DNA of 64,000 nucleotides, taken from Euphorbia lathyris (Eukaryota; Streptophyta; Magnoliopsida; Malpighiales; Euphorbiaceae). The notes beneath the pieces are model-generated. The model made no database searches. It was not told the origin of the DNA and worked only from the letters and a program-made list of their open reading frames with translations. A program made the position numbers and the translations under genes. Below are positions 8,421-20,006 of this stretch, piece by piece; position 1 is the first letter of the stretch, and each line of letters starts with the position of its first letter. The stretch lies in the NCBI RefSeq assembly GCF_963576675.1, contig NC_088913.1, positions 81,219,001 through 81,283,000 of the forward strand, given 5' to 3'.

Positions 8421-10740
8421 ATGTCGAACCCTGAGCTTGATTTCACCCCCTTCGACGAAAATTACAATCGCGAGGTGTCTCATGAGGTTGATGAGATGAT
8501 TGATGAAGTTTCAACTAGCTCTCCCAGGTCTGATTCTCATCCCGTCGAGTTTCTCCATCTGGCGAATACGACTGATGAGGGCTTAGGTTTCGACCCTAGG
8601 AAGTTGATTCCACCACCTATCCCAACTCTCCGCTTATTACCGAAGAAGGATAGGTCGGGAAGCTTAGTTTGCCGCGAGACGATTGACGACTTGCGGGAGC
8701 AGTATCCCTGGCTTCAAGGCCTGGAAACAAGCATTCCCGGGGAAAATAGAGGTCCCGACGACTTCCCAAAGGGGTATTTTACCATTTTTGTCGCCCAAAT
8801 TATCTACGGTTTCACGTATCCGCTGGCGGATGAGATTGCTTCTATCCTTGGTGGTTATGGAATCGCACCTGGACAACTGCACCCCAATGGATGGGCCGAC
8901 TTGACCCTGGATAAATTTTTGGCAGATTATCTAGAGGTCCCCTTCTCGCTCAAGATCTTCTCCAAGCTTCACCACTTCAAAAGTTCAGGGGAGTATTTTA
9001 CCTTCATCCGACAGAGCGGTTACTACGGCTTTGACGAGAAGTCGAACAAAATCCGCGAGTGGGATAAGTCTTATTTCTTCATCAAGTTTAATGAAGAGAA
9101 TCCAAATTTTCTTCGCCGCTGGGGTCGACCTAATGTAAAGAGTTTGAACTTTGGTTATCCGAGCAAGGAAGAATCCGCCATTATAAAATTCTTGAAGAAC
9201 ACTCCCCCTTTCATATGGACGTATGATCAGGCATTCCATATGTTAAGGAGCCGAGTGGCGATTGCCTATCGCGAGGGAGATCATGTTGTCTATATCCCTT
9301 ATCGCGTTTTCGTACAAGGTATTGTTAGTTTATTTCCCTTTTGATGAATTCTTTTAACCCTTTGCAGGGGTGACCCTTTATCCCAACTCGCTGCAGATCG
9401 AGAGGCGAAAGCTTTGGCGAGGAGGAAGAGACGGCTGGCGGAAGCGACCTCTTCCGCAGGGGCGAATCCATCTGTGGGGGCGTCTCCTTCTGTCGAGGCG
9501 ACTTGTACTGCCATTGTTTCCGTGCCACCGGACCCCGTTTCTGAGGACCTTACATTAAATCGGAAACGGAAGAACAATGTGGATGTAGAGTCTTCCCGCC
9601 CTAAGAAGAAAAACACTTCAGTGATCTTGCCTGTTGGAGGTACGCCCGTATCCTCCCCATCAAAGGAAAAGTACTGCACTCCCATCCACGAGGTATTATA
9701 GTTTTGCCTTCTTTATTTTCCCGTTTCTCGGTTTCTTTACTTTTCACCTCATCGTATTCTCCTGACCCTTTTCCTTACGCATTCGCAGCCGATCCCCGAT
9801 ATGAGCGGATGGTGGACTAGAACCTTTGGTAAGGCTGTGAGCTTTTCTTGTAAGGACATTGTTTCTTCTATAGGCAATGTCCTTGGACGACTCCCATCTG
9901 CCTCTCGCATCCGCGAAAAGGTGCCGCTTCCAACTGCCATGAAGGGAATTGAGAAGCGTGCCATAGAGGTATACTGTTTTTCACTCATGTTCTATCTTTC
10001 AAATATACGCCTCCTTTTGCTCTTTCATTCATGTATCGCCTAATGTGCAGATTATCAATTTCGCTGAGGGTGCCCTCTGTAGGGATGCTGAAAGGGCGAG
10101 AGAGCTGGAACACCTTGGTACCGAATTGGCGACTCAGAAGTCGCTTCTCGATGACGCTCAAAACCAAGTGAAGACTCTCGAGGGTGCCTGTCAAAAGACC
10201 GTCGGCGAGAGGGAGGAAGCTCTTAAATTACTTCAGGCGAAATCCAATGAGCTTCAGAAGGTAATTGATGACCTGAATTCGTCCAAGGAAGCCTTGGAGA
10301 TGCAAAAGAAGAAGACGGAGGAGACCATATCTGAAGATAGCTCCCGTATCTACTGGTATGGAGAGCGAATCCATGCAGCTTATGAACATGGGAATCCAGA
10401 GCTAGTACTCAACCGCCCCAAAGTTTCCATCCCTGAAAAGGATTTAGCTGAAAAATGGGACAAGTTGGAGGCGGAGGATGCTGACATGGATGAGGTACTT
10501 CTCCTTGACTGGCAGAGTCCCAATGACTCTCCAACCAGCCGCGAGATCCCAAATCAGAACGTAGAAGAAGGGGCACCACAAGATGTTTCTCACGTTGAAC
10601 AAGAGGTACCTCGCTCTGATGCGGTTACTGATCTGATTGTTGGGGATTCGCTTAAAGCAGATCACCCCACTGGAGAAGATGAAGGAGTCGCTGAAGGCGA
10701 AGGGGGCAATAGAGGCGAAGGAGAAGGAACTGTAGTATAA
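8421..10740 (+). CDS. Spliced antisense gene of the Tat element (gypsy-type plant transposon domain plus coiled coil)
   Basis: Exons inferred: 8421-9318, about 9368-9692, 9789-9968 and 10051-10740. The introns all follow GTAT...GCAG (9319-9367, 9693-9788, 9969-10050). Exons 2-4 join in phase 0. Exon 1 to exon 2 is out of phase by one base, and the 49-bp first intron is short, so a small indel or a different border is likely there. Exon 1 (299 codons) resembles the family annotated in plants as putative gypsy-type transposon protein: GYFTIFVAQIIYGFTYPLAD, then YGIAPGQLHPNGW. Exon 2 has basic clusters (ARRKRR, NRKRK, RPKKK) that look like nuclear signals. Exon 4 has a long heptad-like coiled coil (about 10087-10320) and an acidic, Gly-rich tail. 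It is convergent with pol. Antisense ORFs at this position are known in Tat elements; function is not established. Confidence 0.75.
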
Positions 10741-11482
10741 TTTTATTTATATCTGAACTGTTGTATGTAACAAACTGCCAGTATATATATCAATCGAGCG
10801 ACTTTGCTTTCTTCACCTGCCGCTTTTCATATATGTGCAATTGCTGTTTTATTCTTCGTTGCCTTAATGCCGGTTATTTTCGTATGCGACCCTTGCCTTT
10901 TGCCGACTTCATACTTGTAATTTTTCGTAGTTAGTTTTGTTTTTATTAGGGTGGCCAGACCCTTTTTGCAATTTTTGAGTACTCGTTTATTCGCTTAATT
11001 TTATGCCTTATAATTTTTCTTTCAAATAATCATAAGATTAACCATAAGGTTTTGCGAATGATGCGTAATCATGCATCCGCCTTTCTTTTGTAGGCAACAC
11101 ATTTATGTGTTTAAGATTAACCATAGGGTTTTGCGAATGATGCGTAATCATGCATCCGCCTTTCTTTTGTAGGCAACACATTTATGTGTTTAAGATTAAC
11201 CATAGGGTTTTGCGAATGATGCATAATGCATCCGCCTTTCTGTTGTAGACAACACATTTATGTGTTTAAGTTTATCAGTTTCAAAAGGACCTGCATTCAA
11301 TTGTAACATATTGTATAATTGTAACCGTTGTAATGTCTTTATTTTGCTATTGAAGAAAAAAGACTTTTCATTGCATGGATACATAAACTGTGTGGGATCC
11401 AAGCCTCATTAAAACCTTTTATCAGAAAACCCAGTGGGAAAAAACTCATAAAAGGAAAAAGAGTACTCGTCATTTCCCTGAA
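10741..11482. other. Convergent spacer between the antisense gene and pol
   Basis: 742 bp separate two stop codons that face each other. It holds the 79-bp tandem repeat (11034-11267). It must contain the 3' ends of both transcripts, but I cannot place poly(A) sites with confidence. Confidence 0.6.
11034..11267. repeat. Three tandem 76-79-bp units
   Basis: Units are 11034-11112, 11113-11191 and 11192-11267, each AAGATTAACCATA(A/G)GGTTTTGCG through TTTATGTGTTT. The first two are nearly identical; the third has a small deletion and several changes. Each contains GCGAATGATGC and GCATCCGC, a partial inverted repeat. Confidence 0.9.
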
Positions 11483-13267
11483 CTACTTGGCCTGTTTATA
11501 TAGGCGTAGATTTTCTAGATTCCAGGTGCGCGGGAGATTTTTGCCGCTCATTTCTTCTATTTCAAAAGTTGATGGTCCCAACTTCTTGGATACCCTGTAA
11601 GGTCCGATCCAGTTGACGCCTAATTTGCCTTTGCCTTCTCTGGACTGTATTTTATCTACTTTTTTCAAGACCAAGTCGCTCTCATTGATTATCACCTTTC
11701 GCACCCTTCTGTCATGATACTTCTTGATTCTATTGCGATATACTGCCATTCGCATGTAAGCTTTTTCTCTTCGTTCTTCAACAGAATCCAATGCATCTCT
11801 AATGTTGATAGGATTTTGGGTGTCGCAGTAATAAATTACCCGATCCGTAGGCGAATTGATTTCAACAGGTAGGACTGCTTCGGCTCCATAAACCAGCGAG
11901 AAAGGTGTTTCGCCTGTTGCTGCCTTTACAGAAGTTCTATATGCCCATAACATATGAGGTATCTCATTCTCCCAACCTGTTTTCTTATCCCCTAGTCGCT
12001 TCTTGATTCCCTGAATCATGGCCCTGTTGGTAACCTCTGTCATACCATTCGATTGGGGATGATTTACGGAGGAAAAATGATTCTTGATCCCCATACTTTC
12101 GCAATATGCTTTGAATTTGACACAGTTGAACTGGGTACCATTGTTGGTTATAAGCGTTTGTGGGATTCCAAACCGCATGATAATGTTCTCTCGTAAGAAC
12201 TCGATTATTCGCTTAGGTGTTTGAGTGGTTACTGCCTCTGCTTCTACCCATTTGCTGAAGTGGTCCACTGCGACTACCAAGTACTTCCTCTTCCTTGTTG
12301 CTTCTGGGAATGGCCCCACTATATCAATCCCCCATGTTGCGAATGGCCACGCCGTCATTATAGTTACTTGTTCGGCTCCTGGGACATGCTTTTCATTCTC
12401 ATGGATTTGACAGCTGTGACATTCCGCTACCATTTTCTGGGAATCTTCTACCACCTTTGGCCAATAATATCCCATCAACTTGACTTTTCTCGCCAACGCC
12501 GCGGATGCTTCATGCGCACCATAAATTCCTTCATGGAGTTCTCTCAGCACGTAATCTCCTTCATTGCGGCTAATACATTTCAACCATGGACATGTATATG
12601 ACTTCCTGTATAAAGTCCCATCCCGAATTGAGTATCTTGATGACTGCCCAATTAGCTTTCTGGCCACACTTTTATCAACCGGCAAATCCCCATATTCCAG
12701 ATATTGACGAATGGGTTTCCGCCAATCTTCATCATCTTCTAGCTCATCAACGACCATAATCTGATCGGCTTCAAATGCTGGTGACGACCTTATTTCCAAA
12801 TTACACGCTTTCTGATTCCATGGGTCCCTACTGGCTGCTGCTTTCGCCAACTCATCAGCCTTTGTGTTCCGGCCCCTTGGAACATGCACCATCTCCCAGA
12901 CGATTCCTTTATGTGTTAACTCCTGCATCAATCTACCGACAACCTGATGGTATTTAACCAGATCTTCCTGTTTCACCAGATAATTTTTTGTGATCTGATT
13001 TATCATGAGTTTAGAGTCGCTGTAGATTACCACTCTTTCTGGCATAAGTTCATTAAGCAACTTCAATCCGCATATCATTGCTTCATACTCTGCAGCATTG
13101 TTAGTAGTTTTGAATGTTAACTTTGCTGCATAGTATAGGCGAATAACGTCCGGACCCTTGATGACGACTCCCAGTCCAGCTCCATCGGTGGATAACGCCC
13201 CATCTGTGAACATACTCCACTTTTTTTTGTGCTTTTGGACATTCGTCTTCATCCCACGTGAACTCAT
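11483..13267 (-). pseudogene. Tat element second RNase H and integrase
   Basis: The N-terminal ~150 residues are an RNase H: MFTDGALSTDGAGLG, NNAAEYEAMICGL, VVIYSDSKLMI, GRNTKADELAK. A zinc-binding HHCC region follows (LHEGIYGAHEAS ... CHSCQIH), then the integrase core: TWGIDIVGPFP carries the first Asp and MTEVTNRAMIQ the Glu. The second catalytic Asp is replaced by Asn (LITNNGTQF, + strand near 12147), one G-to-A change in sense. The C-terminus (LVLKKVD ... GPYRVSKKL) is the usual GPY/F module. The N-terminal joint with the RT ORF is frameshifted at a T run (13220-13228), so this is not translated as part of an intact polyprotein. Confidence 0.9.
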
Positions 13268-14918
13268 TCACGAAATCGGCAAGTACTTGACTTTTCAAAG
13301 CTGGTCTTCCTTCATAACGAATGTCGAACTCTCCCAAGCGAATTGACCATTCCATTAATCGCCCGGATGCGTCAGGTTTCTGCAATACCTTTCGCATTGG
13401 GATTCCAGTTCTCACAATGATAGTATGTGCCTGGAAGTATGGCTTCAACCTAGCCGCCGTGGTTATCACCGTGAGGGCCATTTTATCTAACCTCGAATAT
13501 CGAAGTTCTGCATCCTTTAAGACTTTACTCACGTAGTACACCGGATATTGTTGCCCTTCTTCTTCCCGCACCATTACAGTGCATATCGCCGTGCTGGTGA
13601 CGGATACATAAAGAAATAAATCTTCTCCATCCTCTGGCCTGCTCATTAAGGGCGGATAACATAGTAATCGCTTTATTCCCTCGAATGCCTCTTGACACTC
13701 CGGCGTCCACTCAAAGGACTTAGATTTTTTGATGGCATTGTAGAAAGGTAGACATCTTCTAGCCGAGCATGATATGAACCGCCCTAATGCCACCAACCGC
13801 CCATTGAGTCGCTGTACTTCTCTTATGTTCCTTGGAGTCTTCATCTCCATCACTGCTTTAACCTTCTCAGGATTCGCCTCAACTCCTTTGCCACTAACAA
13901 TGAAACCCAGGAACTTCCCTGCTCTCGCTCCAAACGTGCATTTCTCCGGGTTCAATTTGAGGCCATATTTGATCAGTACTTCCAGGATTTCTTTAATATC
14001 CTGCGGGTGGTCTTGCATCTTCTTGCTTTTAATGATCATGTCATCTACATAGATCGAGAAGTTCCCGCCTGATTTGTCTGAAAATATTTTATTCATCATC
14101 CGTTGATAGGTTGCTCCCGTATTTTTCAGTCCGAAGGGCATCACCTTGAAGCAATAAGTTGCCTGATGAGTTATGAATGACGTCTTGATCTCATCCGCCT
14201 TCTCCATTGGTATCTGGTGGTAACTGGATTTCACATCGGTGAATGGCAAAGCTTCAAATCCCGCAGTCCCATCTACCAATATATCAATGTTAGGTAGCGG
14301 ATACATATCCTTTGGACAAGCTTTATTCAAATCTTTGAAGTCTACGCACATTCTGTACGTTCCATTCGGCTTTTTGACTAGCACCACATTGGCTAGCCAT
14401 TCCGGATAAGTGACCTCTCGAATTGCATCTGATTTTAGCAAATCCGCCACTGCTTTTTCAATCGCCTTCTGCCGCTCTGGAGCATGTCCTCTCTTTTTCT
14501 GTCGCACTGGGGTTGCACTTTTGTCCACATTCAAACGATGTGTTGCTATTTCTGGACTTATCCCCTTCAGCACTTCATCTGGAGCGGCGAATGCTGACTC
14601 GCATTGGATCAACACCTCGGTAATGGCTTTCTTCGTTTCCTCTGGAAGTCCTGCCGCTATCCTTACTTTCTTGTCATTTGAAATGGCGAATAGTTCTGTT
14701 TCTCCTAACGCTTCAGCCGGCAACTTCTCATCAACTTTATCTTCTTCATCTGGCTTTGTTTCAAGTGACAATGTATAAGCTTGTTGAGATATAAGTTGAT
14801 CACCCTCAACAATGACTCGCCCTTGGTGTGTTGGCAAATGCAATGTCAAATGCTTCATTGAAATGAGCGACTCCGTTTCCGACAGGAACGGACGCCCCAG
14901 AATTATATTATAGGCCAA
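13101..14918 (-). pseudogene. Tat element reverse transcriptase and first RNase H
   Basis: RT motifs are well preserved: VLVKKPNGTYRMCVDFKDLN, FTDVKSSYHQIPM, MPFGLKNTGATYQ, the catalytic IYVDDMIIKS and FLGFIVSGKG. A degenerate RNase H follows (LFLYVSVTSTAI, where the usual Asp is lost), as seen when a second RNase H has taken over. The frame opens at a TTG inside the protease ORF, showing a one-base loss near 14910 between protease and RT. It leaves frame near 13222 at a homopolymer. Confidence 0.92.
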
Positions 14919-15316
14919 TGGGAATCAACAATTGCGAATTCCAGATCACCTCTCCATTTTAGATTCTTATCGCCCATTTCTATCTCCAACACCACCTGTC
15001 CACTTGTTTGAGATGATTGACCTCCAAAACCAGTTACATCCATGAACGTATGTTCTACTCGCTCGTCGTTAATTCCCAACTGGTTGAATGCAGTTCGAGT
15101 AATAACATTGCAAGAACTGCTTGTATCAATAAGGACCCGCTTGACGTCCCATCCTTCAATGGCCACCGTAATCACCAATGCATCCGCATGCGGCTCCGTG
15201 ATTCGCGCAAATGAATAATTGAGGGCATCCCTCCTACTCGTGTTGCTTTTTCGCTGTTCACGGCGAGCCCTTTTTGTTGGAGGCTCATAGATCCCGCCTG
15301 CTATTACGTTAATCAC
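14903..15316 (-). pseudogene. Tat element aspartic protease
   Basis: A retropepsin-like domain with VLIDTSSSCNVITRTAFNQL. The catalytic triad should be Asp-Thr/Ser-Gly; here the Gly codon is AGC (Ser), one G-to-A change. The domain lies in the same frame as gag but is separated by a TAA at 15386-15388, and it is frameshifted against RT. The ILGRPFL block that closes such proteases falls in the RT frame. Confidence 0.85.
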
Positions 15317-15385
15317 TCCTTTTTTCTGCTTCTTTTCTGGTCTTGCTTCTATCTCACGTGGGAGTGTTGCTTTTTCATCAATCGT

Positions 15386-17113
15386 TTATTTTCTAACGAA
15401 TTGACTCAGTTTTCCTCTCTCAATCAGCTTTTCAATCTCCCTCTTCAATTCGTAGCAATCATTCGTGTCATGGCCGTTCAATCTGTGGAACCTGCAGTAT
15501 TTGTTAGGATATCGCCCCAAACTGGTTCGACCTTTCGCCTCAGGAAACTGCACATCCTTCTTCAGGGGGTTTTTTTCAATCCAAAGTAACACCTCATGGC
15601 AAGTCGTGTTCAATGGTGTTTGATATCCCCCCCCCCCTTGAAAGGAGCGATCGCCTTTCCGAATAAAATTACCCTTAGATTGGGTTTGATTTTGATGGCG
15701 CCGATTGTCCGAAGTGGATCTAGCCGCATCTCTCTCTCGCCGGGTTTGAGCTCTATGTTCCCTGTTAACATCATCCACCTCTATGAATTCCTTTGCTATC
15801 TTCATGAGTTCGGCCACTGTGCGTGGCTTGTTGCGGATGATTTCCTCCCGCATGCTCCAATCTGTGGTTCCATCCGCCATTATGTTGCGAATGCTCACGA
15901 TATCTGGGTTCTGCAACCGCACCAGAATATCGTTGAATGCTACAACAAATTCCCTTAGGGAATTATAATTTCTCTGTTTGATCTCTTTCAGCTGCCTATC
16001 CGTCATATCTGCCGCTTTACAGCCCACGAATTTTGCACAGAAATCACGACTGTACTGAGTCCAGTTGTGAATGGATTCGGTGGGTAGAGATCGGAACCAA
16101 TCGGATGCTGCTCCACCCAAAGTGGTCGAGAACAATCGACAAATTATGCTTTCGCTTGCTCCTGCAACATCCATTAACTCTCTATAGTTCCTGACATGCG
16201 CCTCAGGGTCAGAATTTGGATCCCCATAGTATTTAGGTATCGCCGGTGCTTTTATTCTGTGATCTGGAATAAATTCCCGCAACGATGGGGCAAAAGGCGA
16301 ATCACTCTGCACCACCGCTCTCGCCCTAGGGGTGTACCCCATTCGCTCCATCATGCTTCGCAGTTGATCTTCCAATTCAGTATTGGGTTCCCGCCGAACT
16401 TCTTCCATCCGCTGCTGGTGAATTCTGGGTGATATCCACCTGCCATACTATGTCGACACTTGTTCTCGCTGTGGGTCTAACCGCTGTCCAGTTATAGGAT
16501 CAAAATTCCAAGTGTGCTCCCGCCCAGACACATTCGCTCCAGATGTCATCAACTCTGAATGTATGTGGACAAAGGGCTCCGTTTGTTGTAGCGGAAAAAT
16601 TCCTTGCATTCCTGACATCGGTTGGGATGTTTGCCAGGTCGGATGGACCGTCATATTAGGATCTTGGTGCGAGTAGTTGCCTGGATGGCTATGTGGTGTC
16701 ATGCGACTACTCGGACCCACCCGATTCGTCTCTTGAGATGACTGCGGAAGCGTAGATACGGCAGGAATAGTCGATGGTTGTGTCGAAGTGACAACGGGTT
16801 CTTGTGGGGCAGCCGCTACAGCGGTATTGTGATCTGCGATTGCAGTTAATAAACTAATCATTCGATCTCCAGCCGCTTGGCTCATATTCGTAGCCAATAC
16901 CTGTCCTGCCATTTGCACAAACTCACTATTCGACATCTCCATCTCAGTTTGCACTTGGACCTCCAATAATGGACTCAACTGTCCTGAAGGATTCGTCGAG
17001 CTGGGTATCACAGGCTGTGTACTCGCAGGCTGCGAACTCACAGTCCGTGGACCTCTTGAGTTCATACTTGTTGATCTGGTTGTAACTCCGGTTGTTCGTG
17101 ATGGCTCTGACAT
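15386..17113 (-). pseudogene. Tat element Gag with zinc knuckle
   Basis: It starts at the ATG at 17111-17113, 40 bp from the primer site. The first 221 codons are Ser/Thr/Pro-rich. An in-frame TAG (16448-16450) then interrupts, and the same frame continues to 15386. The retrotransposon Gag domain follows (KAPAIPKYYGDPNSDPEAHV, LFSTTLGGAASDWFRSLP, FCAKFVG, LKEIKQRNYNSLREFV). A zinc-knuckle-like motif CRFHRLNGHDTNDCYELK lies near the end. A single nonsense codon in an otherwise open 1.7-kb frame is the only break. Confidence 0.88.
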
Positions 17114-17152
17114 GTTCTTGGTGTACCTTTAACCAGATATTGGTAAAAAAGG

Positions 17153-17170
17153 TCCACGTTCACCGCACCA
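17153..17170 (-). other. Primer-binding site, probably tRNA-Phe type
   Basis: Plus-strand TCCACGTTCACCGCACCA ends one base before the LTR. As I recall the plant tRNA-Phe 3' end, it matches at 17 of 18 positions. The tRNA identity is from memory and should be checked. Confidence 0.65.
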
Positions 17171-17171
17171 A

Positions 17172-17586
17172 TGATAACTTGCCGGATTTGATTGGATGAT
17201 CCTCGTCGTAGTTACCTGCAAAACAAAACCGGAGACAGGATCTCTGGGAAAACTCTCCGACGATCAAGTCAGTTTTATGTGGAATTCTAGTAGATTGGTA
17301 ACCGTATTGAGGAAAAAATGTGAACTTACCCCTCTTTTGGCTTTCTTATCTCTTTTATAAGCCTTTCTAGATAACCGCCGAGGGCGGTTACTCTTTCTGT
17401 GCCACGTCCTCTACGTGGCCACAAACGTGGTCTTGTTTGTTTGAGTGGGTGGTTTAGTGCCTTGTTAGGATTTCGGGGCGGTTAGCCTCCTCCTTTATTA
17501 GGAGCCCATTTAATCTTGAACCGTGGGCTTAGGTTTAGGTTGGGCCCGTGTTTATGATTCGGTCCGGTTAGCTTCGCGGATCATCA
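17172..17586 (-). repeat. LTR of the Tat element (5' LTR in sense)
   Basis: This is a 415-bp copy differing from 7765-8179 by about ten scattered substitutions. It is followed by TSD AAACG at 17587-17591. Confidence 0.93.
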
Positions 17587-17591
17587 AAACG

Positions 17592-18351
17592 TTGTAACAA
17601 ATTTTTAATGAATAAAATTGTTGTAACTATCTCTTTTTAAAAAACATTGGATACAATATTAAAATTGAGAATAAAATTCAATGAGAAAATTCAGGAGGAA
17701 AAACGTGGCTGAAGTCGAGAGATGTTGAAATCATGAACCATTTTTAAACTCCTTGAAAAATTATATGTTGGATAAAATTAAATAATAATTAACTAAAATA
17801 AACAAAATAAAAGTGACAGCCCAACCCGACCTGACTCGGTCGGATGGCAGTGCGTACGTGTGGTGGTCAAGGTGAACCAAGCTTCATATCAGTCTTCACC
17901 TTTGTACAAAATTGGATACCTTTTGAAGCACATCCAAGTATATGAGGATATCCTATATAAATCACCGTAAGAAATGCTTTATTTTTAATGTGAGATACCT
18001 TCCACTCACTTGTGTCTCGATAGATTATGTGGGCTTAAAGCACTAAGCAATTGATTAAAAATTTGAGAAATTTATATTGAAGTTCAATTTTAAAAACTTA
18101 TCTATAATTATCCCAAGTAATAGCTTGAGTTATGTCAATTTAAGCAAATCATTAATTTTAATATATTTTATGGACTGGTGTATAAGTTAGGAGTCTAATA
18201 TATATATTTTTAGGGTTTATGATCTATGAATTGAGTTTAAATTTTTTTAAATTGCGATATAAAAACATACTTTATATATAATATATAGAAAGTAGTGACA
18301 TGTTAAGAATTAATTCTGGTAGAATGATTTAATTATCCGGCGACTCCACAC
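17592..18351. other. AT-rich intergenic DNA
   Basis: No gene is visible. A more GC-rich patch at 17815-17870 (CCCGACCTGACTCGGTCGG, a small hairpin) stands out but is not identified. Confidence 0.6.
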
Positions 18352-18359
18352 AGCACTAG

Positions 18360-19514
18360 CAGGGGCAGATGTAGGGGGATCAAAGGGGGAGAAGTTGCCC
18401 CATTTGGAAGAATTGGCGTGGACATACTCCACGGGCCCGTTCTTTCCGCCGCTGCCGCAGTTCCTCACCAAGGGCTTGATCTTCCACAATTTTGCTGCAA
18501 ACCTTCCTCGATGCCTTTGCTATGCCAATGTTAATGCCTTCGCCCAAGCCACGGGCTGAGATTTTCCTACGTCCAAATCTCCACACGTGACATTCTCCAC
18601 CACTTGGATTATCAACATCCTCGTTGATGGATTCAAAAGGGGAACTTCACTGCACCCAGAACAACCACCAAGGTTCTGCATAAATCGACCGCTGCTTCAT
18701 TACCCACACTAAACTCCGCTTAAAAAGAAAAAAATTAGTCCAAAAAGAAGGGTTAATGTGCAAAAATACCCCTAACGTTTTAGGTCAGGAGCAATTTTAC
18801 CCCTAACGTCTAAAATAGTGCAATTTTATCCCTAATGTTGGAAGCCAAGAACAGTTTTACCTCTAACATTGATAAATTGGGTCCATTTGAAAAATAATTC
18901 ATCAAACTGTCTTCTTGGTCATGAATCTTGTCATCTACAACACATGCGTTATTTTATCAGTAACAAATCAAAGCATATGTTGGGATGTGAAAAAAATAAG
19001 AAAAAAATATACTGTCTTTTGTACGAATTAGACAAAAAAAATTCAAAAAATTCATCGAATTTATAAATATTAATCTCCGATTTTATTATTAAATTACAAA
19101 AACCATTATATCCTTTCTTTTAGAACAAATTGATATGCAATTGGTGCAAAATAAAGAAAAAAAATGACTGTATTTTATAATAGTGTCTGAAATTGATCCA
19201 ATTTATCAACGTTAGGGGTAAAATTGCTCCTAACCCAAAACGTTAGGGGTATTTTTGCACCTTAACCCTAAAAAGAAGCAGTATAGGTAGAGGCAGTATA
19301 TCGTTTTCAAGCTATAGCAGATCGTAGATGTCAATTGCCACCTCGTAATCGTCGATCTACTAAGCATGAGAAGTTTTTATTTTTATTTTAAGACATTTTG
19401 TATCAAATAACAATTATGTATTAAAGTATATTTTTTTCAATTAATGTTATTTTGTCTAAAAAAATTTATATAGAGTTTTGCCCCCCCTTCCCTCAAATCC
19501 TGGATCCGTCACTG
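18360..19514. mobile_element. hAT-like element with nested MITE
   Basis: Left end CAGGGGCAGATGTAGG and right end (reverse complement) CAGTGACGGATCCAGG are imperfect inverted repeats, each followed by a G-rich block. The 8-bp flanks AGCACTAG (18352-18359) and AGCACCAG (19515-19522) differ at one base. A 519-bp MITE lies inside. No transposase is seen; a short minus ORF at 18380-18586 is not recognisable. Confidence 0.75.
18750..19268. mobile_element. MULE-like MITE with repeated AAAATTGC(T/A)CC/TAACGTT motifs
   Basis: Inverted ends GGGTTAATGTGCAAAAATAC and GTATTTTTGCACCTTAACCC are followed on both sides by repeated CCCCTAACGTT and AATTTTACCCC blocks. The 9-bp flanks CAAAAAGAA (18741-18749) and TAAAAAGAA (19269-19277) match at 8 of 9. 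It is a preserved relative of the degenerate copy at 4222-4790. Confidence 0.75.
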
Positions 19515-19522
19515 AGCACCAG

Positions 19523-20006
19523 ACGTGTTTTAACGTGGCAGCCCCCTCCGCCGGGATATACTAAGGTTAATATTGAAGCTACTGTGTTCATTGAGTCACG
19601 CCAAATTGGTATGGAGGCTGTTGCATGGGATTCCCAGGGAACTTTTCTACGGTGTTTAGTGAATACGAAGATCAGTACTGTTAGCCCTACGCTTGCAGAA
19701 GCTATGAGCCTGAAAGAAGTCCTTTCTTGGATGCTTACTCATTTTAACTCTGGTGTGATAATTGAGATGGATTCGAGGATTGTGGTTGATGCCATATTGA
19801 ATGAAGCTGAATCAGTCATTCAGTGAGTTTGATTTAATTATTTCGCAGTGTAAAGAACTAGTCCAATAGATTGAAGTTGCTAGTTTCTCTTTTGCTTATA
19901 GGCAAGCGAACAGTGTTATTCATGCTTTGATTCGAGCGTCTCATTCATATACTAGCCTGTCTTTTTTTTTTCTTGATTCTGGATATTATCCAGCCTTTGT
20001 TGATTA
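19523..20006 (+). pseudogene. LINE 3'-end RNase H-like domain fragment
   Basis: The reading frame gives WQPPPPGYTKVNIEATVF, GMEAVAWDSQGTFLR, AEAMSLKEVLSWM and VIIEMDSRIVVDAI, followed after a frameshift by FAYRQANSVIHALIRAS. This is the RNase H-like domain found at the C-terminus of plant L1-type LINE ORF2 and in domesticated relatives. The catalytic positions are altered (IEAT for the usual TDA). It directly abuts the hAT-like TSD, so the hAT-like element sits at the edge of this LINE. Confidence 0.75.

Larger units (their letters stand above)
7765..17586 (-). mobile_element. Ty3/gypsy Tat-lineage LTR retrotransposon with antisense gene
   Basis: Two 415-bp LTRs (7765-8179 and 17172-17586) start TGATAACTTG and end GGATCATCA. 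They are flanked by a perfect TSD AAACG (7760-7764 and 17587-17591). Order in minus sense is LTR, primer site, gag, protease, RT-RNase H, second RNase H, integrase, 79-bp repeats, an antisense spliced gene, polypurine tract, LTR. The extra RNase H before the integrase is typical of the Tat lineage. It is inactivated: in-frame stops at 16448-16450 and at the gag end, frameshifts near 14910 and 13222, and changed catalytic residues in protease and integrase. The LTRs differ by about ten substitutions by eye, so it is older than elements A and B. Confidence 0.95.

Noticed and set aside
18380..18586. 68-codon minus-strand ORF in the hAT-like element
   Set aside because: It has somewhat gene-like composition but no recognisable motif, and it overlaps the element terminus.
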